Shown: positions 48,745 through 57,701, numbered from the stretch's first letter. The stretch: DNA of 64,000 nucleotides from Salinibacterium sp. (GCA_004297555.1 SCSV01000286.1:1-64000), one strand, 5' to 3'. Numbers and translations: made by a program. The notes: generated by a model not told the origin, from the letters alone.

Positions 48745-49142
48745 TGCTGGGCGACGAGCACATCATCGCACCGGCCGTGCACCGCGAGCGTCGACCCGCG
48801 TACGACATGAGCGAGTTCACTGCTTGCCGTGCGATGGACGATGCGAATGACGCAGCGCGCGCTCGGCTCGAGTCCATCGCGTTGGATTCGAGCGCACCCA
48901 TCAAGCTCCCGCGCTGGGCGTGGGACTACTGGCGCCGCATCTTGGGTGGCTACGACACCACACTGCCGACCGGCACTCGCATCGGGAAACGCTGGTGCCG
49001 CGAAGAGTGCACGCGTACTCCCGGTGGCACGTTCTCGCCGACCGGCCGCTACTTCATCGGCGAGTACGGCGTGAGCAGCAAGGGCGACGGCTTCGTGAGC
49101 ATCACGTGGTACCCGGTGGAAGTGGACGAAAAGGACAAGTGA
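48744..49142 (+). CDS. Hypothetical protein
   Basis: A 132-residue protein from ATG 48744. It is Trp/Arg-rich in the middle (WAWDYWRRILGGYDTT) with CREECTRTPGGT and a beta-rich end. No family is recognised. Confidence 0.55.
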   Translation: MLGDEHIIAPAVHRERRPAYDMSEFTACRAMDDANDAARARLESIALDSSAPIKLPRWAWDYWRRILGGYDTTLPTGTRIGKRWCREECTRTPGGTFSPTGRYFIGEYGVSSKGDGFVSITWYPVEVDEKDK

Positions 49143-49143
49143 C

Positions 49144-49530
49144 ATGCCCAACGAACTGAAGCTCGGCGGCACGTACTGCCACTACAAGACGAAGGGTCTG
49201 TATCAGGCGCTGGCCGTGGTGCAGAACAGGCCGCTCAGACCCGGTGAGCAGGTCGTCGAGGTAGCGACGGTGAAGGACACCAGCGACGGGCGCAACGACA
49301 AGCTCATGAAGCTGTGCCACTCGTTCACCACGGGTCACCTGTTCGTCTTGAACACCGGAGACAGCCCGACCACCCACGATGGTTCACTCAACGACCTGAT
49401 GGCTCTCTACTACTCGTTCTCCGCCAACAACCTCTTCGTGCGAGTGCTGACCGAGTTTGTGGGAGAGGTGGCTGTTGACGGAATGACGAATCCTCGATTC
49501 GCTCCGCGCTTCGAGCTGCTGTCGCGCTAG
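49144..49530 (+). CDS. DUF1653-like protein
   Basis: A 128-residue protein. GGTYCHYKTKGLYQALAVVQ resembles the DUF1653 start (GxYxHYKGGxY), and LFVRVLTEFVGEV resembles its LWVRPxxMF end, with an insertion between. Function of the family is unknown. Its stop overlaps the stop of the convergent epimerase gene. Confidence 0.55.
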   Translation: MPNELKLGGTYCHYKTKGLYQALAVVQNRPLRPGEQVVEVATVKDTSDGRNDKLMKLCHSFTTGHLFVLNTGDSPTTHDGSLNDLMALYYSFSANNLFVRVLTEFVGEVAVDGMTNPRFAPRFELLSR

Positions 49531-50690
49531 TCGATTCCCACGTAGGTCTGCATCGCCCAGCCGAAGAATGAGCGCAAGCCCTCGTCCAGACCCATGCACG
49601 GCGACCAGCCCAGCTCGCGCAGCTTCGTGACGTCGGGGCACCGGCGCTTCGGTTCGGTCTGGTAGTGGTCGGGCGGGTCGATGAACGAGTACTCGACCTC
49701 GTGCCCCGCGGCCGCCACGCACTTCGCGATGAGCTGAGGTACGGAGATTTCGTCCACGTCGAGCCCGACGTTGTAGATGCCGGTGCCCTCGGGCGCGTTC
49801 TGCACGCCCATCCGCCCGCCGTCGATGGCCACTTTCAAAAATCCCAGTAGCGTGTTCGCCACTGGCGTGTACGTGCGCTTCGGCAGCCACGGCAGCTCGT
49901 CGAGTGACTTGCCCTGCTCAGTCCACGTGCGCAGTCCTGGGGCGAACACCTTCATCTTCTTCTTGCCCTTCATCGCGCTCGCGATGCGCGGCAGGATGCG
50001 CCGGTCGACCTCGGCCATGCCGGGTCCGAACGAGTTGAAGATGCGCACCACGCTCACGTGCGTGTCGTGCTTCTGTCCCTCGACGTAGCAGAGCGTCTCC
50101 GCCATCAGCTTCGAGACGTCGTAGCAGCTGCGCTCGGAGCAACTCGGAATCGCTCCGACGTACGTCTCCGGTGTCGGCACGACGTCAGCCGTCTGGTACA
50201 CCTCGGAGCTGCTCGTGAACATGAACCGGGCGCCGTGCTCGCGTGCATACCGAAGCAGCGTGCGCGTTCCGTCCACACTCACCGCGATGGTCTCTTCCGG
50301 CAGCTTCTTGTACCAGTACGGGGACGCGATGCCCGCCAGATGCCAGATGTGGGTGAACTTCCGACCACCGAACAGCAACCCTCCCGCGTGCGTGAGGTCG
50401 CACTTGTACGTGGTGAGGTGCGGCTCGTTGCGCCACTCCTCGACTCGCGGTTCCTCGTTGCCGACCGCGTAGCTGTCTGCCGCGACGATGGAGATGGGAG
50501 CCCGAAGACCGGCGTCCTCGCGGTTCAGCTGCAGTAGGGTCTCAACTACGTAACGGCCGAAGAAGCCACGAGCGCCTGTGACGAGCACACGCGCCCCGTC
50601 GAGCTTTGCGCCAGCCATTCCCAACGCCTTCAGTGCAGCTTCGACGAGCGGCTTTCGTGCTTCGCGGTCGAACGACGTTCCGGCTTCCAT
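49527..50690 (-). CDS. NAD-dependent nucleotide-sugar epimerase/dehydratase
   Basis: A 387-residue extended SDR. VLVTGARGFFGRYVVETLL is the Rossmann motif, MFTSSSEVY is the Ser strand and CYDVSKLMAET contains YxxxK with catalytic Tyr and Lys, here intact, unlike the epimerase at the left edge. RIFNSFGPGM and GIYNVGLD fit sugar dehydratases. It follows the C-methyltransferase and cupin genes, so the three probably act in one deoxysugar or decorated-sugar pathway. Confidence 0.85.
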   Translation of the reverse strand: MEAGTSFDREARKPLVEAALKALGMAGAKLDGARVLVTGARGFFGRYVVETLLQLNREDAGLRAPISIVAADSYAVGNEEPRVEEWRNEPHLTTYKCDLTHAGGLLFGGRKFTHIWHLAGIASPYWYKKLPEETIAVSVDGTRTLLRYAREHGARFMFTSSSEVYQTADVVPTPETYVGAIPSCSERSCYDVSKLMAETLCYVEGQKHDTHVSVVRIFNSFGPGMAEVDRRILPRIASAMKGKKKMKVFAPGLRTWTEQGKSLDELPWLPKRTYTPVANTLLGFLKVAIDGGRMGVQNAPEGTGIYNVGLDVDEISVPQLIAKCVAAAGHEVEYSFIDPPDHYQTEPKRRCPDVTKLRELGWSPCMGLDEGLRSFFGWAMQTYVGID

Positions 50691-50739
50691 GAGGTGCAGC
50701 TCACGTTTCGTCCGTCCCTGGGGGTGTGGTTACAACGTA

Positions 50740-51993
50740 CTACTTCTCTGCCTGCTCGAACGGCACGACGATTTGGTTGTGCTCGAAGCCCATTTCGCGA
50801 AGGCGCATGACGATGCCCTCAGCGAAGTTCCATGCTCCGACGAGCACGGTGTCGACCGTGCCGCCTCCCTTCGCGTGACGTTTGAGGTGGTCGACCCCCA
50901 CCACCGGAAGTCCCGTACCCGGAGTGAACAGACCCTGCTTGAGCGGTGAGTCGTCCACCACGTAGGCGAAGTCGACGCCTTTGTTGAGCCCCAACCCGTA
51001 CAGGAGCGTGGTGAGCTTCGCAGGTGCGCCGTAGATGACCACGCGCTTGCCCTCGAGCAACGAGCGCAGACGCTCGCGCTCCGCGTCCATTTTCTCTTTG
51101 AGCACGCCCCAGCTCATTGCCCAGTCGCGACGGGATTCGGTCTCGATGAAGTGGTAGACGCGAAAGTCTGGGTGAAGGTGAGGCCGCGTGGGAACTTCTC
51201 CAGACCGTTCGACCCACACGCGTAACGAGCCACCATGCGTCGGTACCAACTCAATGTCGACCACCGCCCATGGGGTGTGCTCGTGCAGGTGATTCACCAG
51301 CTCCGTGGCGCGCCAGTACGAAACGTGTTCATGGTAGGTCATGTCGAACATCCCGCCGTCGAGCAGCGAGCCCAGGTACTGCACTTCGAACGCGCCAGCC
51401 TTCGCTCCGGTCAGCGCCAGCGCGTTCAACGTGCCCACGAAATCGTTGATGTGGGCGAGGACGTTGTTCGCGGTCCAGAAGTCCATGTTGAAGAGTCGAC
51501 GCTCGTTGACGAGCTTCTCCGAGAAGAACCCGTGGCTGACGTTGAGCCCTTCCTTCAAGCATTGCTTGACGAGATTCTCGGCGGGCTCGACTCCGAAGAC
51601 CTCCGCGCTCCTCGAGCACTTCGCCGCGTTGTACATCGCATGCAGCATCGTGCCGTCGTTCGAGCCGACTTCGAGGAAGCTGTTCGTATCCGGAAACCGC
51701 CGCACGATTTCCTCGGCGTACTCCTTGAAGTGTTGGCGGAACGATTGAGCCGTGCCGCTCGCGTACGCGTAGTTCTGAAACATCAGCTTGGGGTCAACAA
51801 CAGTACCCAATTGATGGTGACCGCACCGCTCGCAGCAGTTGACGTCGAGCGGGAACTTCTCCAGCGCCACCGACTCCTCTCGCGTCTTCATGAACGAGTT
51901 CGCGAGAGGAGTCGGCGGTAGATGGAGTACGGCCGCCAGCTTGTCGTTGTTGCAGAGACGACACGTTGTGCGCTGGCGGTACTTCACGGTCAA
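50740..51993 (-). CDS. Sugar C-methyltransferase (three-domain type)
   Basis: A 417-residue protein with zinc-binding CRLCNNDKL and CCERCGHHQ at the N-terminus, SAM motif FLEVGSNDGTML near residue 105, YHEHVSYW in the middle, and a C-terminal Rossmann part with GAPAKLTTLLYGLG. This matches the NDP-sugar C-methyltransferases of antibiotic and surface sugar pathways (TylC3/NovU type). It is linked to the cupin by overlap. It would branch-methylate the sugar made by the epimerase. Confidence 0.85.
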   Translation of the reverse strand: MTVKYRQRTTCRLCNNDKLAAVLHLPPTPLANSFMKTREESVALEKFPLDVNCCERCGHHQLGTVVDPKLMFQNYAYASGTAQSFRQHFKEYAEEIVRRFPDTNSFLEVGSNDGTMLHAMYNAAKCSRSAEVFGVEPAENLVKQCLKEGLNVSHGFFSEKLVNERRLFNMDFWTANNVLAHINDFVGTLNALALTGAKAGAFEVQYLGSLLDGGMFDMTYHEHVSYWRATELVNHLHEHTPWAVVDIELVPTHGGSLRVWVERSGEVPTRPHLHPDFRVYHFIETESRRDWAMSWGVLKEKMDAERERLRSLLEGKRVVIYGAPAKLTTLLYGLGLNKGVDFAYVVDDSPLKQGLFTPGTGLPVVGVDHLKRHAKGGGTVDTVLVGAWNFAEGIVMRLREMGFEHNQIVVPFEQAEK

Positions 51994-52667
51994 GCCTCCT
52001 GCGGAGCGCCGGCAGTCGGGGTCTCAGCCGGAGGCGGAGGAGGCGGAGCCTCGGTGTTCACCGGCACGGGCACCTCGACCTTCGGCAGCATCAGCGGCAC
52101 GCTCAGCCGCACGAGGTCCTGCTCGTACTCGGTCGGCGTACGCGAGAGCCGGCCGAGCGTCAGGAAGATGGTGTCCTCCGGGAAGTACATCGCGTGCTCC
52201 ATCTTCGGACCGGTGTACATCCCGTAGCCCTCCTGCACGATGAACTTTTCCGGCGTCTCGATGCTCCCGACCGGCCGCTCGTAGTACTCGATGCGGCCCT
52301 TCACCACGAAGCAGAGGTGAGCGTCCTCCTTGTGGTAGTGGTTCGCGCGCACCGTGTTCGCCTTCGAGGTGATGACGGCCACCGCGCCGACGGGCTCGTG
52401 GAGGACGTTCTGGATGAGACCGCGCTCGTCGACGTGCTTCAGGAAGCTGTCGAGCATGGGTGTGCCGGACGATTCGCGGTAGGCCTCGAGCCTCGCGAAT
52501 GTCTTCGCCACGCGGTCGAGCACGATGGCGGAAGGAATCTCACGCTCACGCGCCTCTTTCGTGTACTTCATCCCCATTGCGGGGTCGACCTTCTTCCCGC
52601 TGGCGAATCTCACCGGCTTCGCAGCCTTCTTCGCCCTCAACGTCTTCGCCTTCTTCTTCTTCGCCAT
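51990..52667 (-). CDS. Cupin-domain protein with basic start and Pro-rich tail
   Basis: A 225-residue protein. The first 25 residues are Lys-rich (MAKKKKAKTLRAKKAAKPV); HYHKEDAHLCFVVKGRIEYY is the cupin metal motif and YGMYTGPKMEHAMYF the second cupin segment; the C-terminus is Pro-rich. It may be a sugar isomerase or epimerase-like enzyme in this operon, or a small-molecule binding protein. It is first in the minus-strand sugar operon. Confidence 0.7.
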   Translation of the reverse strand: MAKKKKAKTLRAKKAAKPVRFASGKKVDPAMGMKYTKEAREREIPSAIVLDRVAKTFARLEAYRESSGTPMLDSFLKHVDERGLIQNVLHEPVGAVAVITSKANTVRANHYHKEDAHLCFVVKGRIEYYERPVGSIETPEKFIVQEGYGMYTGPKMEHAMYFPEDTIFLTLGRLSRTPTEYEQDLVRLSVPLMLPKVEVPVPVNTEAPPPPPPAETPTAGAPQEA

Positions 52668-52787
52668 GTGCAGGCCCTCCAGGGTGTGCGCGATAAGCGC
52701 GTGGAGACGCAGTTGTTAAATGTCGGTGCGGAAATGTCAATCCACACGGCTCTAGACGCTGTCACTTTCCGTGTTACCGTCCCGCGC
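52668..52787. promoter_or_regulatory. Divergent intergenic region with dyad copy 8 at its end
   Basis: This gap of 120 bases separates the cupin gene from the plus-strand virion-type block. It contains an AT-rich GTTGTTAAATGTC stretch. No sure promoter elements are visible. Confidence 0.4.
52760..52778. promoter_or_regulatory. 19-bp dyad element, copy 8
   Basis: TGTCAC-TTTCCGT-GTTACC, nine bases upstream of the start of the 235-aa gene at 52788. Its place directly before the start codon fits repressor control of the late block. Confidence 0.6.
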
Positions 52788-53495
52788 ATGAGTCTCCTGC
52801 ACAGCCTCAAGGTACGCATGAAGTACAGCAACCGTGTGAGAAAGGCCGCGGAGGAGATGCTCACCTATGTACGGCGGGGGGTCTCCTTCGAGATTCCGAA
52901 CGGCAACATCAGCGACGCCACCACGCGAGCTGTGCTTTGCCTGCGCGAGACATACCCCGAGCAGGTCGAGGTCATGTATCAGGCTCGCGGCATCATCATC
53001 GGACCGCTGAAGAAGGCCATGCAGAAGGTGGGTGAGGAAGGCTGGAAGAATCTCGAGAAGGGTCAGTACCTCCCATCGGCTCAGCTCGCACCCAACCACG
53101 AACGCTTCATCGACGACCAACACGCGTGGGCCGCGATGCAGGGTCTGAACAGGGACCAGGAGGCAGCCGAAGGCCAGCGTCGGCAGGCCGAGCGCGACCG
53201 GCTGGTGATGAGCGGAGAGGGTGTCCTCGCGGCGGAGCGCAACGCGGTGCCGAAGCGCGCGCTCACGCCGGAGGAACTTCTCGACCGGGCTGCTGAGGCC
53301 GCGCTCCAGAAGAAGGCCATCGAGGACGAAGCCGCACGAAGAGCAAAGGTCGCCGCCAGCGGCGGTCCACTGCCGCGTGGTGGGGCTCAGCCGCGAGCTG
53401 CATTCATCGACGAGGCGACCTCGACCAGCCCGGCGACACCGCTGGAGCAGAAGGGTGCACCGTTGCCGAGCAACCCCAACATCACCGTGGAGTAA
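52788..53495 (+). CDS. Hypothetical protein, probable virion or assembly factor
   Basis: A 235-residue protein; about 80 residues of ordered sequence (YVRRGVSFEIPNGNISDATT), then long helices and a disordered Ala/Gly/Pro tail. It is the first gene of the right-hand block and shares helical, Ala-rich style with scaffold or internal head proteins. No family is recognised; the role is inferred from context. Confidence 0.55.
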   Translation: MSLLHSLKVRMKYSNRVRKAAEEMLTYVRRGVSFEIPNGNISDATTRAVLCLRETYPEQVEVMYQARGIIIGPLKKAMQKVGEEGWKNLEKGQYLPSAQLAPNHERFIDDQHAWAAMQGLNRDQEAAEGQRRQAERDRLVMSGEGVLAAERNAVPKRALTPEELLDRAAEAALQKKAIEDEAARRAKVAASGGPLPRGGAQPRAAFIDEATSTSPATPLEQKGAPLPSNPNITVE

Positions 53496-53498
53496 CGC

Positions 53499-56087
53499 AT
53501 GTCGAACGGGAACGAGGCCATCTGGGCTCCGGTGATGGAGCGGATGAAGCGGAGGCTTCAAGCCGGCGGCAAGGTCATCGCTCTTGGCGCATTCATGAGC
53601 GCAAAGAGAGAAGCGCTTCCCATCTTCTCGGAGCTGAACTTCCTTCCAGAGAAGGGCACCTTCTCCCAAGCTGAGGTTGAATCGGCGCACGCGCTCTGTA
53701 CGAAGGAACGTTGTGGCTCCGCAATTCGCGCGGGGCTCGCGAAGAAGTTCATCACCGCACTCCTGAGCGAGGTTCCACTTGCGCCGGTCACCGATGAAGA
53801 GGTCGCCGAGGGCATCAAGAAAGGCGAAGCCGACCACGAGTCGAAAGTCGCCGCTCGACGTGCTGCGCGCGCAGATGAGAAGCACGCTGACCCTTCTCGC
53901 AGCGCTGTTGCTGGCGGGAATCCTCCAGGGCCCGACGACGTGGACGAAGAGGGTGAAGAGGAAGATGGGGAAGAGGTCGGCGAAGAAGAAGACGAAGACG
54001 ATGGCGAGCAGCTCGACGGCGATGAGGACACGGACCCCGGTATCCCTTCGCACGCGCACGCGCGCCGGTCTCCTCCGCGACTGAGTGCTTTCGAGAAGGT
54101 GAATCGTGGAGCCGAGCGTGCAGCCGCGCGCACACAGCGCCACCACAGTGAGGATGCGATGAGCAACGAGAACGACGACCAGTACGAAGGCCAGCACGAC
54201 GAGGACGAGGTTGACGAGCAGGAGGAACAGCCGCCTTCGAAGCGCCCGCGCGCCCGCCAGCCTCCTCCGCAGGTCATCGTCGTGCCGCAGGCTCCTCGTC
54301 AGAAGGCGCCTCGTAACTTGAACGCCGCGCCCCGCAACCGCTTCATCAAGAACAGCGACATGGTGCGCATCAGTAAGCGCATCGCTGGCGGCAAGCGCAG
54401 CCACATCGGCGACTACACCTCCGAGGACATCGGTCCCGGCATCTCGCTGCAGCAGTTCATCAAGGAGTACATCGACGAAGAGAACCGCGAGCCGGGCCGC
54501 ACCGTCTACGAGGTGGTGCCACTCAACGGCAACGGCGACGAAATCGGGAGGCCGCAGCAGTACATCATCGAGAATCAGAGCTTTGCCGAGACGAACCCGA
54601 ACGACCCGGTGGGGCAGGCGCGTAGCGTGCTCGACCTCTTCGCCGACCTGAAAGAGCAGGAGAACGAGAAGCAGTCGCAGAACTCCGAGATGCTCAAGGA
54701 GGCCCAGAAGAAAGCCATCGCGGGCGGCGACATGCAGGGCCTCTTCATGTTCATGATGATGAACCAGATGATGGACAGGCCCCGCGGAGGAATCGACGAG
54801 GCCGCCATCATCGCGAAGGTGCTCGACCGCCTCGGGCCGCAGCAGCAGCCGATGATGATGCCACCGCCTTTGCCGCCGGTGCAGATGGTTCCTCCGGCGC
54901 CAGCTCCTCTGGCTGGGGCAATGGAGCAGCTGGTGCAGGCGAGCATCGCTTCGATGCTGAAGCCCGACGCCCCGCCGCCGAGCCCCATTCAGCAGCTGAA
55001 AGACATGATGGAGCTGCAGACGCTCATGCAGAAGATGAGCGGGAGCGGTACCGACATGGCCACGGTGGTGAAGTTGCTGCTCGAGAAGCAGACGCCCGTG
55101 AAGCCGCCCGAAGTGGCTGGTGTCGACAACATGATGCTCACCTTCGAGAAGCTCACCACGATGGTGAAGGCACTGGCGCCGCAAATCAACCAGGGCGGAT
55201 GGGCGGGCCCCATCCAGGGAATCTTCTCGCAGCCCGAGGTGCAGAAGGCCATCGCCAACATTCTCGGAGGCGTGACTGGACAGCCGGGTGCGGTCGCTCC
55301 GCAACTTCCGCCCGGCGCTCCAGGCGCGCAAACGGTGAATGGTCAGGCCGCGAACGCGAATGGGCAGGTGCAGCCACAGCCTCAGCAACCCCAGCCCCAG
55401 CCCACGCCGCAGATGCGTGACGCTGCTAACGCGTTCCGCATCGCTCAGACGAAAGAGGTTCGCGTCGAGCGTCTGATGCAGCTCATCCAGGTGATGTACC
55501 TCGCTGGGTACCAGCCCGTCATCGAGCCGGTTCTCACCGCGGCGCGTGACGGCAACATCGTTCCGGCGCAGCGCTTCCTCGCCACGCTCATCGCCGACAT
55601 CGACCCGTCGAAAGTCACCGTCGACCTCATCAACGCGGTGCTGCGCGTGAGCGCGGGGCTCGCGGGTGAAGAGGGCAAGAAGATGATGGCCGCACTCGAT
55701 GCGTCGGAGAAGGGCGAGACTCTGAAAGTGGAGGAGAAGAAGCCTGGAACTGTTGAGACGCCGAACGCGCAAGTCGTTCCCATCGCCGCGGCTCCTGCGC
55801 ACGCGAACCATGCTGCGTACATGGCCCAGGTCGCGGAGCTGGAGCGGCAGAAGGAAGGAAAGAAGGATGGGGGTATGGCGACTCAACCGAGCGTCCCGCC
55901 GGCCGCGAACCCGCACGCGCCTGAAGTCGAAGTGAAGGAGAAGAAGGTGGTGGAGGCGAAGGTGGAGGTGGCGACCGAAGCGCAGACACCGAAGGTGGAA
56001 GCGCAGACGCCGTCGCAGACACCGCCGGCCGAGGTCATCAACTTCAACGAGAAGCCCGAGAAGCCAGCGGAGCAGACCGCGCGCTGA
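53499..56087 (+). CDS. Large low-complexity protein, candidate structural/scaffold protein
   Basis: An 862-residue protein. Residues 1-110 are ordered and basic; 145-185 are strongly acidic (DEEGEEEDGEEVGEEEDEDD); 220-275 are Asp/Glu/Gln-rich then Pro-rich; 430-560 carry Met-, Gln- and Pro-rich tracts (QQQPMMMPPPLPP); the end repeats VEVATEAQ/PKVEAQTP. An internal ATG at 54159 with plausible context could start a shorter product. The composition suggests a scaffold or an internal virion protein. Confidence 0.6.
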   Translation: MSNGNEAIWAPVMERMKRRLQAGGKVIALGAFMSAKREALPIFSELNFLPEKGTFSQAEVESAHALCTKERCGSAIRAGLAKKFITALLSEVPLAPVTDEEVAEGIKKGEADHESKVAARRAARADEKHADPSRSAVAGGNPPGPDDVDEEGEEEDGEEVGEEEDEDDGEQLDGDEDTDPGIPSHAHARRSPPRLSAFEKVNRGAERAAARTQRHHSEDAMSNENDDQYEGQHDEDEVDEQEEQPPSKRPRARQPPPQVIVVPQAPRQKAPRNLNAAPRNRFIKNSDMVRISKRIAGGKRSHIGDYTSEDIGPGISLQQFIKEYIDEENREPGRTVYEVVPLNGNGDEIGRPQQYIIENQSFAETNPNDPVGQARSVLDLFADLKEQENEKQSQNSEMLKEAQKKAIAGGDMQGLFMFMMMNQMMDRPRGGIDEAAIIAKVLDRLGPQQQPMMMPPPLPPVQMVPPAPAPLAGAMEQLVQASIASMLKPDAPPPSPIQQLKDMMELQTLMQKMSGSGTDMATVVKLLLEKQTPVKPPEVAGVDNMMLTFEKLTTMVKALAPQINQGGWAGPIQGIFSQPEVQKAIANILGGVTGQPGAVAPQLPPGAPGAQTVNGQAANANGQVQPQPQQPQPQPTPQMRDAANAFRIAQTKEVRVERLMQLIQVMYLAGYQPVIEPVLTAARDGNIVPAQRFLATLIADIDPSKVTVDLINAVLRVSAGLAGEEGKKMMAALDASEKGETLKVEEKKPGTVETPNAQVVPIAAAPAHANHAAYMAQVAELERQKEGKKDGGMATQPSVPPAANPHAPEVEVKEKKVVEAKVEVATEAQTPKVEAQTPSQTPPAEVINFNEKPEKPAEQTAR

Positions 56088-56181
56088 CCGTTGCCGTCGA
56101 AGCTATAAAACCTCTTCTTTGCCGCGCCCCAAAGCACACGGGCTCTACACTCGGGAGCGAACACACTCTTCTGAGGTGCCC
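56088..56181 (+). promoter_or_regulatory. Leader region before the basic-protein genes
   Basis: This gap contains GCTATAAAACCTC (a -10-like AT patch) and a GAGGTG Shine-Dalgarno before ATG 56182. A promoter is plausible since the following genes encode abundant-looking basic proteins; no matching -35 is sure. Confidence 0.35.
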
Positions 56182-56598
56182 ATGGCTCGTGGCAAGCGGT
56201 CGCGTCGTCGCAATTCGGGTGGTGGTGCCCGAGCTTTCTGCCCGGTCATTCGTGTGAAGTGTCCGAAGCGGAAGTACTCGCAAGCCACCGGTCCGTCGTT
56301 CGTGGAGCGCGCTGGCAAGTACGCTGCGTACTCGGCGCAGGTGAAGGCGGCGAAGTCCAAGCTGAAGAAGGCGATGGGCTTCGGAAGCGTCCACCCACAG
56401 GCGGAGGCCACGTCTCTGCCGGCGGCTGCAGTGCAGACCGTGGCCAAGGCGAAGGCGAACCTCGTCGGCAGGTGTACGGTGTCGATGGGCGGCCGCAGCT
56501 ACAAGGTGAGCGGTGCCGCTGTCGGCAACAAGATTGCCGAGCTGATTCGCGCGCAGCGCAGCGGTGGATGCTGCAGCCCGAAGGTCCAGAGGGGCTGA
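56182..56598 (+). CDS. Very basic Lys/Arg/Ala-rich protein
   Basis: A 138-residue protein starting MARGKRSRRRNSGGGAR, with CPVIRVKCPKRKYSQ, an Ala/Lys helix and a Cys pair at the end (GGCCSPKV). High positive charge and small size suggest DNA or capsid-internal binding. Its GAGGTG RBS fixes the start over an upstream ATG at 56119. No family is recognised. Confidence 0.6.
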   Translation: MARGKRSRRRNSGGGARAFCPVIRVKCPKRKYSQATGPSFVERAGKYAAYSAQVKAAKSKLKKAMGFGSVHPQAEATSLPAAAVQTVAKAKANLVGRCTVSMGGRSYKVSGAAVGNKIAELIRAQRSGGCCSPKVQRG

Positions 56599-56602
56599 GC
56601 CG

Positions 56603-56971
56603 ATGAGCAAGGGACTCGCATCGCTCAAGCGCTGGAAGAAGTGCCAGCGGAGAGTCGCGACGAAGGCGCTCAAGGCGGTCAACTACCACGTGTCTCGCCC
56701 CAACGCGTCGGCGATGAAGGCAGCCGCGAACGCACTCGCTTCTGCAGCGTGCAGCAAGGGCACCAAGGGCACCAAGGGCAAGAAGAGGAGCAGCAAGCGC
56801 ACGCAGTGGCCTTGGCGCAAGGGTGACTCGTCGAGCGCTTCGCGCTACGAGCGCAAGCAGCGCAATTCGAAGCGCGCGAAGGCGTACGACAAGCGCTTCG
56901 AGCCGCCGGACTTCGCTCGCCAGTTTGCACCTTCTCCGCCTTCCGCCTACGACGACAACTGGGGGTACTGA
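56603..56971 (+). CDS. Very basic Lys-rich protein with TKGTKG repeat
   Basis: A 122-residue protein dominated by Lys, Ser, Ala and Arg, including the short repeat GTKGTKGKKR and RYERKQRNSKRAKAYDKR. It follows the previous basic protein after four bases. Both are candidates for DNA-condensing or minor capsid proteins. No family is recognised. Confidence 0.6.
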   Translation: MSKGLASLKRWKKCQRRVATKALKAVNYHVSRPNASAMKAAANALASAACSKGTKGTKGKKRSSKRTQWPWRKGDSSSASRYERKQRNSKRAKAYDKRFEPPDFARQFAPSPPSAYDDNWGY

Positions 56972-57342
56972 TGTTCGGGCGGGTGCTGAACTACAGCACG
57001 CCCGGCTACTCGCCCGGCAAGCTCGTCGACGAGTTCGGCCAGGGCTCGAGCAACGACAGCTACGGGCGCACGGTGGTGGTGACTGCGACCGAGCAGGTCG
57101 ACCTGTACGCGTTGGACCCGACCATTCCCTATGGCGCCGTGCGAGCGAATCGGGTGCCGTGGTTTCGCAACCTCGACATGCTCGGGGGCATTACGGCAAT
57201 TGGTCTCGCGATACTCGGTCACAGGAGCAGCGCGCTCATCGTCGGTGGGCTCGTGGTCGCCGACGTGGTGGGTCGCCGTGTCTCGCCCAACTTCGATGCG
57301 GCAATGTCGATGATTCCTTTCAACCGAGCTGCGGAGGCGTAG
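56971..57342 (+). CDS. Small membrane protein
   Basis: A 123-residue protein whose start shares a base with the upstream stop. After about 68 polar residues come hydrophobic helices (LGGITAIGLAILG; ALIVGGLVVADVV). It belongs to a run of small proteins with Gly-rich membrane segments. Confidence 0.6.
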   Translation: MFGRVLNYSTPGYSPGKLVDEFGQGSSNDSYGRTVVVTATEQVDLYALDPTIPYGAVRANRVPWFRNLDMLGGITAIGLAILGHRSSALIVGGLVVADVVGRRVSPNFDAAMSMIPFNRAAEA

Positions 57343-57699
57343 ATGGGACACAACGCATTCGGAACGTGTTGCGCGGACTGCGCGCAGAAGGCGACGACGC
57401 TGGGCATGCTGGGATGGCTGCCGAGTGGGTTCGGTGGGCTCGGCACCACCTGCGACGCTGCTGGGAAGTGCTACCCGGCGGAGTTTCCACCGTCGCCTCT
57501 CGCGACTCCTTCTCAGTACCGCGCGGGTGCGCTCATCGGGCTCGGCATCGGTGGCGTTCTCTCCTATGGCGGCTACTCGCTTTGGCGCTCGAAGCACCAG
57601 ATTTGGGGCGGCCTGCTTCTCGTGCTCGGACTGCCCGGCGTGGTGAGCGGGAGCTACCAGCTGGCTACGGGGCAGCCTCTCTTCAACTGGAGGGGCTGA
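57343..57699 (+). CDS. Small membrane protein with Cys-rich N-terminus
   Basis: A 118-residue protein. CCADCAQK and a further Cys pair (CDAAGKC) lie in the first 50 residues; ALIGLGIGGVLSYGGYSL and GGLLLVLGLPGVVSGSY form two membrane helices. It follows immediately after the previous membrane gene. No family is recognised. Confidence 0.6.
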   Translation: MGHNAFGTCCADCAQKATTLGMLGWLPSGFGGLGTTCDAAGKCYPAEFPPSPLATPSQYRAGALIGLGIGGVLSYGGYSLWRSKHQIWGGLLLVLGLPGVVSGSYQLATGQPLFNWRG

Positions 57700-57701
57700 G
57701 C

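Noticed and set aside
53000..55916. Very long minus-strand frame (about 1050 codons) opposite the 862-aa gene
   Set aside because: It is His/Arg/Leu-rich with no domain and mirrors the codon bias of the plus-strand gene.
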